DNA of 64,000 bases, from positions 1 through 64,000 of the forward strand of contig CAICTM010000102.1 of NCBI GenBank assembly GCA_903772945.1, written 5' to 3'. Each line of letters opens with the position of its first letter. Position 1 is the stretch's first letter. A program made the translations under genes and the position numbers. A model generated the notes under the pieces. It was given only the letters and a program-made list of their open reading frames with translations, was not told the DNA's origin and did no database searches. The stretch comes from Seminavis robusta (taxonomy: Eukaryota; Bacillariophyta; Bacillariophyceae; Naviculales; Naviculaceae). Of this stretch, positions 20,323 to 29,998 are shown one piece after another.

Positions 20323-22614
20323 CTAGCTAGTGCTTGCGTTTGGATCAAGGGTTGTCGCATTCTCCCAATGACTTTGCCAAAAATTGGCACTATATCTCTC
20401 GGGAATATCGACTTGACAATCCACAACAGACGACCTTGTTTTATCATCTTCAACAACAACAGAGACATTGGTGGATGTTGGCTCCCCTATTTTCTTGTCA
20501 ATACTACTACTTCTAACAGTAGCACTCAGTTGAACACCAAAACATCCCATCAGCAACTTCTTCTTGATGCGGTTTCGCATCGACCGGGGCAGTTGACCCA
20601 GCTCCCGTTGGCACAATCGATCTCCCACCACGGGATATCGTTGTTTTCGAAGGTAGAGAATAATGGCACGGCAAAGGCCCGAGGCTTGGCAGGTCGTCGA
20701 GATTTGCAGCGTGCACAATGCAGGTGCGGGCTCGTCATCTTGGGATCGACCTCGTGTTAATGTTCTTTCGGTACACACAATCTTCATGGCCCATTCAGTG
20801 TTATCGTCGTCCACTCCTTGGTCTTCGTCATCATCATTGTCTTCCTCAATCATTGTACTTGCCGGATCGGACTCATCATCTTGGAGCTCCTCCCTCTGCT
20901 GTCCCCACTTGCGAATGCTTCGAATGGGTACGGCCACTTGGATGCCGGGATCATCCCACTCGCTTGGGACATGACCATGAACCAGCGCCGTAAACTTGCT
21001 CTCCAGACGGATGTTGTCTAGCTCTACAAAGTCCTGGTTGTCAATCTTCTTCTTCCCGCCGACTGGTTGTCGTTGTAGCACACAAAGACCACCAATGCCA
21101 GTGTCCACACTCGACAAACTGTGGTATCTGGCCTCGAGTTGATCCGATACAATCTGTTCTATTGTTCTAGCCGATTCGTAGATTCCCTTGGTTCGCATCC
21201 CCACCGGCTTGTTCACTACTACCACCAGAGCGTTCGTATTAGTGTTGCACGAGCGACCATCATCACTACTTCCTGGATTGCTGTGTTTGGGTCCATCCCA
21301 TGCCGCCAGCATGGGCAAGTCTGGTTGTAGCGAGGCATGAATGGCCTGCAGCTTGAAAGTCACGTCTTTTTCATTCGTCGAGACAACGTCGCCACTAGTC
21401 AGAATGCGGCTGGTATCCTTTGCCACACTTCCGTTGACCAAAATTTGCCCTTCGGTGACGAGTTTGTCGCATTTCTTTCGGGCCCGCTTGGGGAATGCAA
21501 CATGCTGCAGGAAGCGTCGCAATCGTTTGCCACTGTGTTCTTTAGTGACGAGCCAGCTGTTGTTGCTGTCTGCTACAATTTGATCTTCATTGTTTGAAAC
21601 TGTTGCGGTTGTATCTCGTGCGCCAAAATTATTGTTGGAACCATGTTCTGTCGTTGGTGGTGGCCTTTTCTTCTCATTGATATCCATGGCAGGTGGATCG
21701 GGCAAGGCAGGTGCCTCCAAATGGTTGTTCAGAGCATCTTTGGATTCACAGGTCAAGCCACAAATGTCACAAGAAAAGATGCTACTTTCTCCTGATTCCG
21801 CTTTGCCTGTATCATTTTGTGGTTGGTTGTCATCGTCGTTTGCGACAAAAAAGTAGTGCTTGGATCCTTCTACATTCATATCCGCCTTTCCCGCATGCTT
21901 CTCCCCATGAGTCCGTCGATGCATGTATCCATATCCCGCCAAATAATGATGACTGCCCAGCTTGCCATTGCGATACCGTCGGGGGGCTGCAAAGCCGGGT
22001 TCTTTGGGAAGATTCGTCAACTTTGTGGTTGTCGTGTAAAATAGTGGATTGATAATGGCGTGAAAGGGTGCATTCGTCTTGGCTGTTTGGACCAGTCGGA
22101 GACCGTTGCGTTGTGCCGCTCGTTTCATTTCCCATGTCTGTGCTTGATGGTGGGTAATACACAAATGGATCATGGGGTTATAGTGGTTGTCGTGGTTGAC
22201 AGTAGTGGCAGGCACATGTTCTCGGCACTGCAGCAGCAGCAACGCCTTGGCCGATGCCAAGTAATGAGCCAATAGCACAAAATGTCGTTGCGCTTGGAAC
22301 TGTTCATCCGAAGCAGAATCATTACTGGTCATCAAGCCCAAATGCGGGTGATGAAAGACAATCAAGTCAAACACAGACGCCGCTACCAATTCTGGATTCT
22401 GTGACAACTTGGTGGCATCCACACCATAGAGAACCGTGGCTTGCCGCTGTCGAGTCAATTCCTGAATCACATCGGCACTGTTGCTGTAGGTATCGCAAAG
22501 CTCCTGGTAGCTCGAACAGAGGGTTGTCGCCGTCAACTTGATTTGGGAACCATAGCACCGCGCAAGTGCCAGGGAAAGCGTCAAGTCACCATCGCCCACT
22601 GTCAGGATTCTCAT
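20323..22614 (-). CDS. BMT5-like methyltransferase fused to S4/RluA-like pseudouridine synthase
   Basis: A single-exon 763-aa protein with three parts. Residues 1-240 form a Rossmann-like methyltransferase of the BMT5/DUF2431 type: MRILTVGDGDLTLSLALAR, TATTLCSSYQEL, then VLYGVDATKL and FDLIVFHHPHLG. This family methylates uridine in large-subunit rRNA. A short Cys-rich finger (FSCDICGLTC) follows. Residues about 360-410 are an S4 RNA-binding domain (GKRLRRFLQHVAFPKRARKK; ILVNG). The rest is RluA-like: VVNKPVGMRT, then SSVDTGIGGL at the position of the family's HRLDxxTSG catalytic motif, with the Asp kept but neighbours altered, and YPVVGDRLC at the end. So the pseudouridine synthase half may be active or only RNA-binding. 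Acidic inserts separate parts. Nuclear or nucleolar action on rRNA is inferred. Confidence 0.8.
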   Translation of the reverse strand: MRILTVGDGDLTLSLALARCYGSQIKLTATTLCSSYQELCDTYSNSADVIQELTRQRQATVLYGVDATKLSQNPELVAASVFDLIVFHHPHLGLMTSNDSASDEQFQAQRHFVLLAHYLASAKALLLLQCREHVPATTVNHDNHYNPMIHLCITHHQAQTWEMKRAAQRNGLRLVQTAKTNAPFHAIINPLFYTTTTKLTNLPKEPGFAAPRRYRNGKLGSHHYLAGYGYMHRRTHGEKHAGKADMNVEGSKHYFFVANDDDNQPQNDTGKAESGESSIFSCDICGLTCESKDALNNHLEAPALPDPPAMDINEKKRPPPTTEHGSNNNFGARDTTATVSNNEDQIVADSNNSWLVTKEHSGKRLRRFLQHVAFPKRARKKCDKLVTEGQILVNGSVAKDTSRILTSGDVVSTNEKDVTFKLQAIHASLQPDLPMLAAWDGPKHSNPGSSDDGRSCNTNTNALVVVVNKPVGMRTKGIYESARTIEQIVSDQLEARYHSLSSVDTGIGGLCVLQRQPVGGKKKIDNQDFVELDNIRLESKFTALVHGHVPSEWDDPGIQVAVPIRSIRKWGQQREELQDDESDPASTMIEEDNDDDEDQGVDDDNTEWAMKIVCTERTLTRGRSQDDEPAPALCTLQISTTCQASGLCRAIILYLRKQRYPVVGDRLCQRELGQLPRSMRNRIKKKLLMGCFGVQLSATVRSSSIDKKIGEPTSTNVSVVVEDDKTRSSVVDCQVDIPERYSANFWQSHWENATTLDPNASTS

Positions 22615-23682
22615 GAGCCAGGTACTGGTTCAGTAGGAGTGTTAGCTCGGCCTTTGTTGCCAACGGAAGTGGTGGCTTTGGGATCCTCATGCAGGCAACA
22701 CCTGTCGGGGATTGGCCATGGGGAGGGCTTGGCTGCATGCCCTTATTGGAGGGATGGATCCGAGACATCGAGCGAGTCGAGTCGAGCCGAATGATACAAT
22801 CATTCGGCTCGATATCATTCGATTTGATTCGATTCGAATGATTCGTCGAACGAAACCAATCTGTGTTTTTAAAAATCTTTCTGATGAATCGAATCGAATC
22901 GAGATTTCTACAGCCATGACTCAAGCGGAGCAATGTGGTAGCACACATACTCCAATTAGACTGGCTGCCACTGCAGATAGTTCTAGCTAGTTACCTGGTA
23001 GCAGCCACCAAAGGAAGAGGACAATGGTGTCTTCCCCCCCCCCCCTTCTTTTCGAACGGATACTAGCTACGGCTACTAGCTACAGCTACTAGTACTGCTA
23101 CCGCTACCTCCTACTATGGCTGTCGGTGCTGCTTTGTTGTTGCCGATCGATCGATCCATCGATCGACCGGTCTTTTCGTGTGCTTTTCACGATGACTGAT
23201 TGGCCTGGCCCGTTTGTTGCCACCAATTGTATTTCCGCCACCAACTGCATGGCTTCTCCTCGGCCTGGCCCGTCTGTGCCGCCGATGGAAACCCGTCATG
23301 GTCGCCTTTTGCGCCTGACTCCTTTATCGCCACCGATTGCTGGCTGCCACCAACTGATGGCTTTTGGTACTAGTACTAATGCCGGTACTACCGCGGTACA
23401 TGGTTCGTTCTTGGGCGCATGGCGCACCTCCAGCGCTGATACCTCCGGGGGAGTGCGTTGATTTTACTCTCGGTGGTGGGAGTTGATATATTCTACGCGT
23501 CTGGTCGCTAACGGGTACGAGTACCATAAACATTTCTTACAACCTTTCAGGAGGGCTCAACGCCACCTCGACTAGGCTTTCGCCATTCTCGACTAGGCTT
23601 TCGCCATTCTCGACCCGCATTGTACTAGTATTGCAGATACCATCGAGAGGACAGCACGAGACATCAGAGAAGCAATCTCACG
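22615..23682. other. Intergenic with TCGATTC island and 14-bp hairpin
   Basis: From about 22760 to 22905 the word ATTCGATTCG and its variants are iterated. Within it, bases 22782-22795 and 22799-22812 form a perfect 14-bp inverted repeat with a 3-base loop. A C tract lies near 23030-23045, and a 24-bp direct duplication (CTCGACTAGGCTTTCGCCAT core) near 23565-23610. No gene was seen. Confidence 0.5.
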
Positions 23683-24843
23683 ATGAGAATGACAGGATTG
23701 CCATTCGTGCTCCCGATAAGTCTACTATTGATAGCTTCATCTTGTGTTTGTGAAGGATCCTTTGTTACTTGCTGGAGTGCCTTGCTGTTCTCTGGATTCG
23801 AAATAGGCAACTTTGATCGGTACTCTGACTGGTTTAGTGATGACAGCGTAATGCAATTGGCTCAGGCTGGTTCTTATGTAGGACGTAAGTTAGCACTGCT
23901 TGTGGGTTGGTGCTACCAGTGTCCCTGCTTTGCGAGTTAAGCTGTCATCTCATTGCATTGTTGGTTTCCTCTCCGCTTGGCATAACTCTGCTTCATTGCA
24001 GTCGATGCTATTGAAGAGTATGCTCGATTCTTCGACGTTGATTCCATGCCCCACTGGGAGGTCGGGTTGACTTTGGACACGACCATTTCCCTCAAGGACA
24101 GCGACGACGATGCGCAAGAAGGAGAATGCACCTTCCTTGTTGTATCCAGCATCTCATTTGCAACCAACGATATATCCGCCAATCAATTTGTCCATGGAGG
24201 GAGCGCACTGTTCAAAATCTACCTCCGACCGGTTGGTCTAACCGGCATTCGCATTCGACGAGCCAATGTATACTTCTCTGAAGAATACATGACTTTTATT
24301 TTTGGAGAGAGTTTGAATGGACACAAAACCAGTGAGTGGACCTGTACCACAATCGAATCCACATGTCCAGAAACGTTTGCATTGAATCGATTCACTTCCG
24401 TTAGCGACTGTGTCGATCAAATGCAACGCATCGAAAACGTAGGTGCAAACGCAAATCTTAGTGGCAACTCACGAGGTTGTAAGAATCTCCATGCTACATT
24501 TGTGGGTTTCAATCCCGCGGCCCATTGTGCCCATACATCGATCGTGCCGCAAGTGGACAGCAACGGGCAGGTCAAATGTCAAGAGCCAGGAGCATATGTA
24601 GATCCCCTAACCCTCTTTGTCAAAGACGATATCGAGTTCTTTGAAAACAGAGTGGTAGAGTTGGGGTTGGGAAAGGATGGCTATAAAGTTTGCAACTGCG
24701 AGAATCCTGAAGATTACTCCCCTTTTATCGATGGATCATTCTGGCGGTTGTTTAGTGTCTTGGGACAAATCAATCCACTACCACCCATATGGCCCCTTGG
24801 GGAGATGCCTGCCTGTGCGGCATGTGCTGGGATTAACTTCTGA
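23683..24843 (+). CDS. Secreted protein with SnoaL-like N-terminal domain
   Basis: Two exons, 23683-23884 and 24002-24843, give 347 aa. Residues 1-25 are a clear signal peptide (MRMTGLPFVLPISLLLIASS). After it, FDRYSDWFSDDSVMQLAQAG and SYVGLDAIEEYARFF have the pattern of SnoaL-like/NTF2-like folds. The middle and C-terminal parts are rich in Cys (at least ten, including CNCEN and ACAACAG), suggesting a disulfide-bonded extracellular or cell-wall protein. No plastid motif (no Phe directly after the cleavage site) is seen. The function is not known; this looks like one of the secreted families expanded in diatoms. Confidence 0.75.
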
Positions 24844-25500
24844 GGAAACAACCACTGGATCTTCTTTTGCGATGTGTGGGGAAGGTCCCAAGTTTCCCAC
24901 AGGCAGTTGCCTTCCCAAGCAATCCCATTATCTGATAGAATTCCTCCATAGAAGTTTTTGTCATCGTGGTGAATGGGACTAGCTCATCAAGCATATGATA
25001 CACAGTGGGGTCTGCCACCAGTCGCAATGTGAAATCATGCTTGTTCTTTAATTAAGAGATGATGGTAGTCCATTGTCATCAGCTTGTTGAAGGCCATGCT
25101 TTGTGCGACAGGTAGGAAAAACTTCTTCTTATCAGCATTGTTGATTTCAGGCGGATGGCAAAGGTGTTATGGGCGCAATTCAGGATAATGTGGTATGGGT
25201 AGTTGGCCCTGGTTCTCATATGAGATGTATCTTCATTCTCCCCAGCCCACATCATGTACTTGCTTCAGAAGAGGTTCTTGGTGCGCGCCCTGAAGAAAGC
25301 TGCAGGCCTCAACATCCATTTCAAAACATTCTCTGAGAACCTTAACAACAGGTGCAACACTTCTTGCAGCAGAAGCAAGTGGATGAGTTGACACACTAAA
25401 GTGTGTCATCATGTCAGAGCCCTGAACTCTGCGATAATGCGGGCAGGCGTAGAAAACGCCCTTTTTTGGATCTTTGATCCTGTCCCCGGGCTCCAGTCTT
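24844..25500 (-). other. Decayed coding-like stretch, unclassified
   Basis: The minus strand gives protein-like pieces in more than one frame, for example RLVADPTVYHMLDELVPF and ARSVAPVVKVLRECFEMD. It reads as the broken remains of a protein-coding element of unknown family. It adjoins the tandem-repeat block, which supports a mobile-element origin, but nothing in it identifies one. Confidence 0.35.
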
Positions 25501-25538
25501 TCAGATCGTACAGTAGGAGTGTTCTAAAGCTCAGCTTA

Positions 25539-25616
25539 TATACCGGGCAGACCCCGGTGATCTCTGACCCCGTTTAATATACCGGGCAGATCCCGGTGAT
25601 CTCTGACCCCATTTAT
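25539..25616. repeat. 39-bp direct repeat, two copies
   Basis: The unit beginning ATATACCGGGCAGA and ending CTCTGACCCC(G/A)TTTA occurs twice head to tail with two differences. The ATATACCGGGC start reappears in inverted orientation at about 26410 and 26810 (GCCCGGTATAT and its variants), so it may mark the ends of one or two small elements. Confidence 0.8.
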
Positions 25617-25767
25617 TGTGGTGGTCGTTTGGTTGGTTTGGTTGGTTTTTTATCCTTAGGGTTAGCGTTTTACCTCTAAAGGACAGTCAGCCGGAGGCTA
25701 GTGCCCTCAACTTGCATTTTTCTAAAGGCCAAGGAAGCAAGGAAGGGTTTTGGAAGAGCACGGTACC

Positions 25768-26027
25768 TGGTAGCCTTAACCTTGCAAGGGAAATCGTACC
25801 ATATGTACGTGCCGGTACATGGTAGCCTTAACCTTGCAAGGGAAATCGCACCATATGTACGCGGTGGTACCTGGTAGCCTTAACCTTGCAAGGGAAATCG
25901 TACCATATGTACGTGCCGGTACATGGTAGCCTTAACCTTGCAAGGGAAATCGCACCATATGTACGCGGTGGTACCTGGTAGCCTTAACCTTGCAAAGGGA
26001 AACTGCACCATATGTACGCGACACACC
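25768..26027. repeat. 52-bp tandem repeat, five copies
   Basis: TGGTAGCCTTAACCTTGCAA recurs at 25768, 25820, 25872, 25924 and 25976, an exact 52-bp period. Alternate copies differ in the same way (GTACGTGCCGGTACA versus GTACGCGGTGGTACC), so the array has a 104-bp higher-order unit. A CA microsatellite (26030-26052) follows. Confidence 0.9.
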
Positions 26028-26094
26028 ACAACACACACACACACACACACAACACAAGATAAACTTCAAAAGGCCCTCAGCTTGCTAGCTGGTA

Positions 26095-26860
26095 GTTGAG
26101 GGCAACTCCCCTAGGCTACCACGCCAGTTTCTCAGACGGAAAAATCTTAGCGTCTCACGTGCCCCCTCTAAACTCCCGTAAGCTACCACCCTCTTTCTCA
26201 GAGGAAAAATCTAACGTCTCAGGTTGCACACCTTATACTCCCCTAAGCTACCACGCCACTTTCTCAGACGGAAAAATTAACGTCTCAGTTGCACACCTCT
26301 AAACTCCTAAGCTACCACGCCACTTACTCAGACGCAAAAATCTAATGACACTACCTTCAACCAAACTTCAACAATATTACTATGCCGGCCCATTTTTTTA
26401 AAAATTCAGCTCGCCCGGTATATCTATTACACCTCCGGTGTCCTTTTTGTGGTGGTGGTTTGGTTGGTTTTGGTTGGTTTTTTATCCTTAGGGTTAGCGT
26501 TTACCTCTAACTCCCGTAAGCTACCACGCCCGTTTCTCAGACGGGAAAATCTAGCGTCTCACGTTGCACCCTCTAAACTCCCGTAAGCTACCACCTCTTT
26601 CTCAGACGGAAAAATCTAACGTCTCAGGTTGCACACCTCTAAACTCCCGTAAGCTACACGCCACTTTTCAGACGGAAAAATCTAACATCTCATGTTCACA
26701 CCTCTAAACTCCGTCAGCTACCACCACTTTCTCAGATGGAAAATCTAATGACACTACCTTCAGCCAAACTTCAACAATATTACTTATGCCGGCCCATCTT
26801 TTAATTCAGCTCGCCGGTATATCTATTACACCTCCGGTGTCCTTTATTGTTGACAACAAC
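26095..26860. repeat. Two arrays of about 65-bp repeats with shared flanks
   Basis: The unit contains AAGCTACCACGCCACTTTCT and CAGACGGAAAAATCTAACGT. Four copies lie at about 26105-26355 and four at about 26511-26760. Each array is preceded by the same leader (GGTTGGTTTTTTATCCTTAG at 25640 and 26475) and followed by the same tail (CAACAATATTACT, then TATCTATTACACCTCCGGTG at 26417 and 26818). The whole block is therefore a direct duplication with a period near 840 bp; the 52-bp array is present in only the first copy. Confidence 0.85.
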
Positions 26861-27238
26861 AAAAAAGGTGGCTTTGGGGTCCTAAAGCAATCACTCTTGC
26901 ATGCATGCGATTGCTGCAGATCGAGGATCGCAGACATGACCAGGGATCGCTAACCAATTGGTTAGGTAGGTACTGGTTACTGGTTACTGGTTGAACTGGT
27001 TAGTTGAGTAACAAAAGTTCTAGGGTACTGGTTACCGGTTACTGGTTGGGTAACCAAAAGTTCTAGGGTACTGGTTACCGGTTACTGGTTGGGTAACCAA
27101 AACTTTTGGTTATTTTATAGGTAAGTAACCAGTAACCACTGGTTAGTAACCAATTGCAAGTGGTTACCTTGAGGTCTGAACATGCAGCGCAAGACTTTTG
27201 TGTTGTTTGCTTCGCCCCATGTCAATCCATCCTGTTTC

Positions 27239-29220
27239 CTAGACATACCTTAGGATTTTGCAGCATTGGCAGCACGAATCTGCTCCTCTTCCTCTTTGGA
27301 GTAGTACTCCAGCTCCTCCAGCATTCTCCATTGTGATATCCTCTTCTGTCAGATCTGGTTCTCCTTCTTTGCGTGGCTTGTTGAGGGATTTCACCTGTTC
27401 TCTGAAGAGTCTCTTCGTCCTGTTCTTGGCTTCCAGCAACCTTGCAACCGCCACGAGGTGCCTGTGTTGCGCAGGAAGTGACGATTCTTGTACGTGAGAA
27501 CCTTCATTTGAAATGTGAAGTCGCCCTGGTTTGCCTTTAGCCTATCGTTCATCCATGTAGCTCCACTGAAGGTTCTCTCTTGATCCCCATTACTGTCGGG
27601 CAATGACAAGACGATGCAAGCAAGAGGATACAGAACGGGGTGGTCTCTCTTTCCAACAGTTTCCCACCATTCCATAACATCGAAGTTCTTGGCAATAAAG
27701 TCAATGTTCTTGATCCAATCCAAGTCCTTAGTGCCGATGCTGCGGACTTGATCTTTGGTAAGAGGTTTCTGTTTCTGCTTTGTCAGTACAGACACAATGT
27801 CGAACTTGCTGTCCATCCAGGATTTTATAACCTGAGTCACCTTGTCCACTCCTTCCTGTGGTTGCTCTGGTTGACGGTTCACCGTTCAGCAGTTCTCTGC
27901 TTCTTCCTTCGCCGTTGTTCGAGCTTGGATAGCTTGTGAATCGGAACTTCTGGCTCCTCTTCCGCCTGGCGCCGCCTCGCAGGACAGGCTCTTCGTCACT
28001 CATCATTTGGTCACACAAGGTTTCAATCGCCTGCCTCAACTCCTTCATGGCAAGATCCCGAACACCGGTGGCCACGTGCTTGTATTTGTCCTTGGCATAT
28101 TCCTCGACGTGCTCACTCAAGGTCTCTACCTCGTCAAGGACCGTTCCTCTGGTGAACGGGTTCAGCATCATTGCCAGTAGACGGATCTTGTTGAATTCCT
28201 TTTTCACGTCGGCTCCATACTCGGGAAAACCATCTGCCAAACGGTCAACCAACTCTGCTGAGGAAGTTGAGAACATTGATTTCCCCGGGTGGGCTCTTCA
28301 ATCTTGGCTTTCGGCTTGCCGGAGTACTACCGGTACCAGAAGAGTAGATACGGATTCATGGGAAGCAACGGCGGAAGCTGCGGCGGCCATAGCTGCTCGG
28401 GTTGGTCTTCCGGCAGCGGCAGGAACTCCTCGTGTAGGACCGGCAGGCTGGGGTGCCATGTCTCCCCATTTGTAGTGCTTTTTATGATGTTTGATGGCGG
28501 CATGAACTTCCTTGTGAACCTTTTTGACGTGACTCGATAGGTTCCCCGTTCCATCATAAACCATTTTCAAAGTCTTCTCCTTCTTCAAGTAGGACGGCAT
28601 GAACAGACACTTGCGGAGAGGCTTCCCTTCGTCATCAATGCATGCCATGCAGGCCATGTAAGGACGTTTGTCTCAATACTCTTCAACATCTTCTCTTTGG
28701 CCACCAAATCCAATTCGTCCAGCTCATCCCAACTATTGGGGTTCCGAATCAACACAACTCTAGCTATTTGCCAGAAAGGCGAACGGCCTTCACCTGAGGT
28801 AGTCTTGAAGTCATTGCGCAAGGGGAAAGTGAACAAAGACTTGGCTTGCGCATAGCTAGAAGTCAACTGCTCCCTATCTTGTTCAATAGGATCCTTATGT
28901 GGATCGTCATCATCGTCCTCGTCCTCTTGGAAGTCTTGGTCCTGCTCGTCCTGCTCGTCCTCGTCCTCGTTCTCGGGCTGATCCTCAACCACATTGACTT
29001 CAACTACTTCGTCGACTGGGGGGCCGTATATGTCTTCTTCGTCGGAAGGCTCCTCTTCTTTTTCTTCTTCCAGGTCGTCGTTCAGGTTGCGTTGAACCAG
29101 TTGGCCTTCGACAAACTCGGCATCGGCTCGGTTTTCTTCGGAGAAGTGACCTGTGCTGTTCTCGCCATCGGCTATGCTCAGGGCGGCTCCAAAATCGTCC
29201 AATACCCTTGACTCGGACAT
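27239..29220 (-). pseudogene. hAT transposase remnant
   Basis: The minus strand holds consecutive pieces. First is an acidic N-terminal part (start at 29220, MSESRVLDDFGAALSIADGE). Next is a BED-type zinc finger (CMACIDDEGK, then GTGNLSSHVKKVHKE) in another frame from about 28657. A helical segment follows (28276 down). Last is the C-terminal hAT dimerisation domain (WWETVGKRDHPVLYPLACIV, then QERTFSGATWMNDRLKANQG) from 27882 down. The central RNase H-like catalytic domain is missing: only some 560 codons are left, and the gap falls near 28276-28300. At least three frame breaks are present. The gene therefore cannot make an active transposase. Confidence 0.85.
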
Positions 29221-29221
29221 T

Positions 29222-29390
29222 ACGAAGCTAGCTTGGACGGTAGCTTGGACGGTGGCTAGCTAGCTAGCTTGAACAGCTTGGACGGTATGTTGGACGGCAA
29301 CCAAACGAGTAACCAGGTGGCAAGCTAGCTTGGACGATGGCTAGCTAGCTAGCTTGGACGGTGGCTTGGACGGTATGTTGGACGGCAACC
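29222..29390. repeat. Duplicated TTGGACGG/GCTAGCTAG leader inside the hAT element
   Basis: AGCTTGGACGGTATGTTGGA and CGGCAACCAAACGA occur twice about 105 bp apart, each preceded by GCTAGCTAGCT. The pair sits between the transposase start and the right-hand GGTAACC array, where the transposase promoter or leader should be. Confidence 0.7.
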
Positions 29391-29998
29391 AAACGAATAA
29401 CCAGTAACCAAATGAGTAACCAAACGAGTAACCAAACGGACATAGGTTGCCCCTATTGGTTATTGGTTGGCGAATTTATGAGAGGAAACGGCAAGTTTCG
29501 AAATTCGAGTAACCGAATGGGTAACCAGTTCGATAACCGGTAACCAGTTCGATAACCGGTAACCGGTCGCAAAGTAACCAGTTCGATAACCGGTAACCGG
29601 TCGTAAAGTAACCGGTAACCGGTCCAAAAGTAACCAGTCGAAAACGACCCGGTTACCGGTTACCGGTTGAGTAACCGGTTATCGCGAGGTCCCGGTTGCC
29701 GGTTACCGGTTACGTAACCAAATCGAACAACCGGTAACCAAATGTCAAATAACCGGTAACCGAAAGAACTGGTTAGCGAACCCTGGACATGACAAGTGAC
29801 AAGATCGGTGTTTAAATCTTTCTCATAAATCTTTTGAGATTTCGGTTCTCAAAGAGAATAAAGGGAAGGCCTGCGTTTGAGACGTGGACACGTTAGATAC
29901 CGGCACAATTTTCCCCATCTTCGCGCTAATCGTAAGTTGGTTGTGATCGGTTGCCGTGATGCATCAACAACTCATAACTCACAACGCAAATAACCAAG

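Larger units (their letters stand above)
26933..29793 (-). mobile_element. hAT DNA transposon with TIRs and 8-bp TSD (decayed)
   Basis: The element spans 26941-29785 (2,845 bp). It is flanked by an exact 8-bp target-site duplication, GACATGAC, at 26933-26940 and 29786-29793. Terminal inverted repeats begin CAGGG(A/T)TCGCTAACCA, 17 of 19 matching. Inside both ends lie dense arrays of GGTTACC/GGTAACC words (about 26960-27165 and 29390-29770), oriented toward each other. The 8-bp duplication, CAGGG termini and a hAT dimerisation domain in the internal ORFs agree on the hAT superfamily. The exact target duplication suggests fairly recent insertion, while the transposase is broken, so this copy probably moved in trans or decayed afterward. 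Confidence 0.93.

Noticed and set aside
25655-25670. TTAGGGTTAG as a telomere remnant
   Set aside because: Only one and a half repeat units, found identically in both copies of the local duplication; no array.
25768-26860. CRISPR-like array
   Set aside because: Repeats are directly adjacent with no unique spacers, and the genome is eukaryotic.
28846-29211. Plus-strand ORF with a long Leu/Val-rich stretch
   Set aside because: It is the complement of the acidic part of the hAT transposase; the hydrophobic look comes from reversing Asp/Glu codons.
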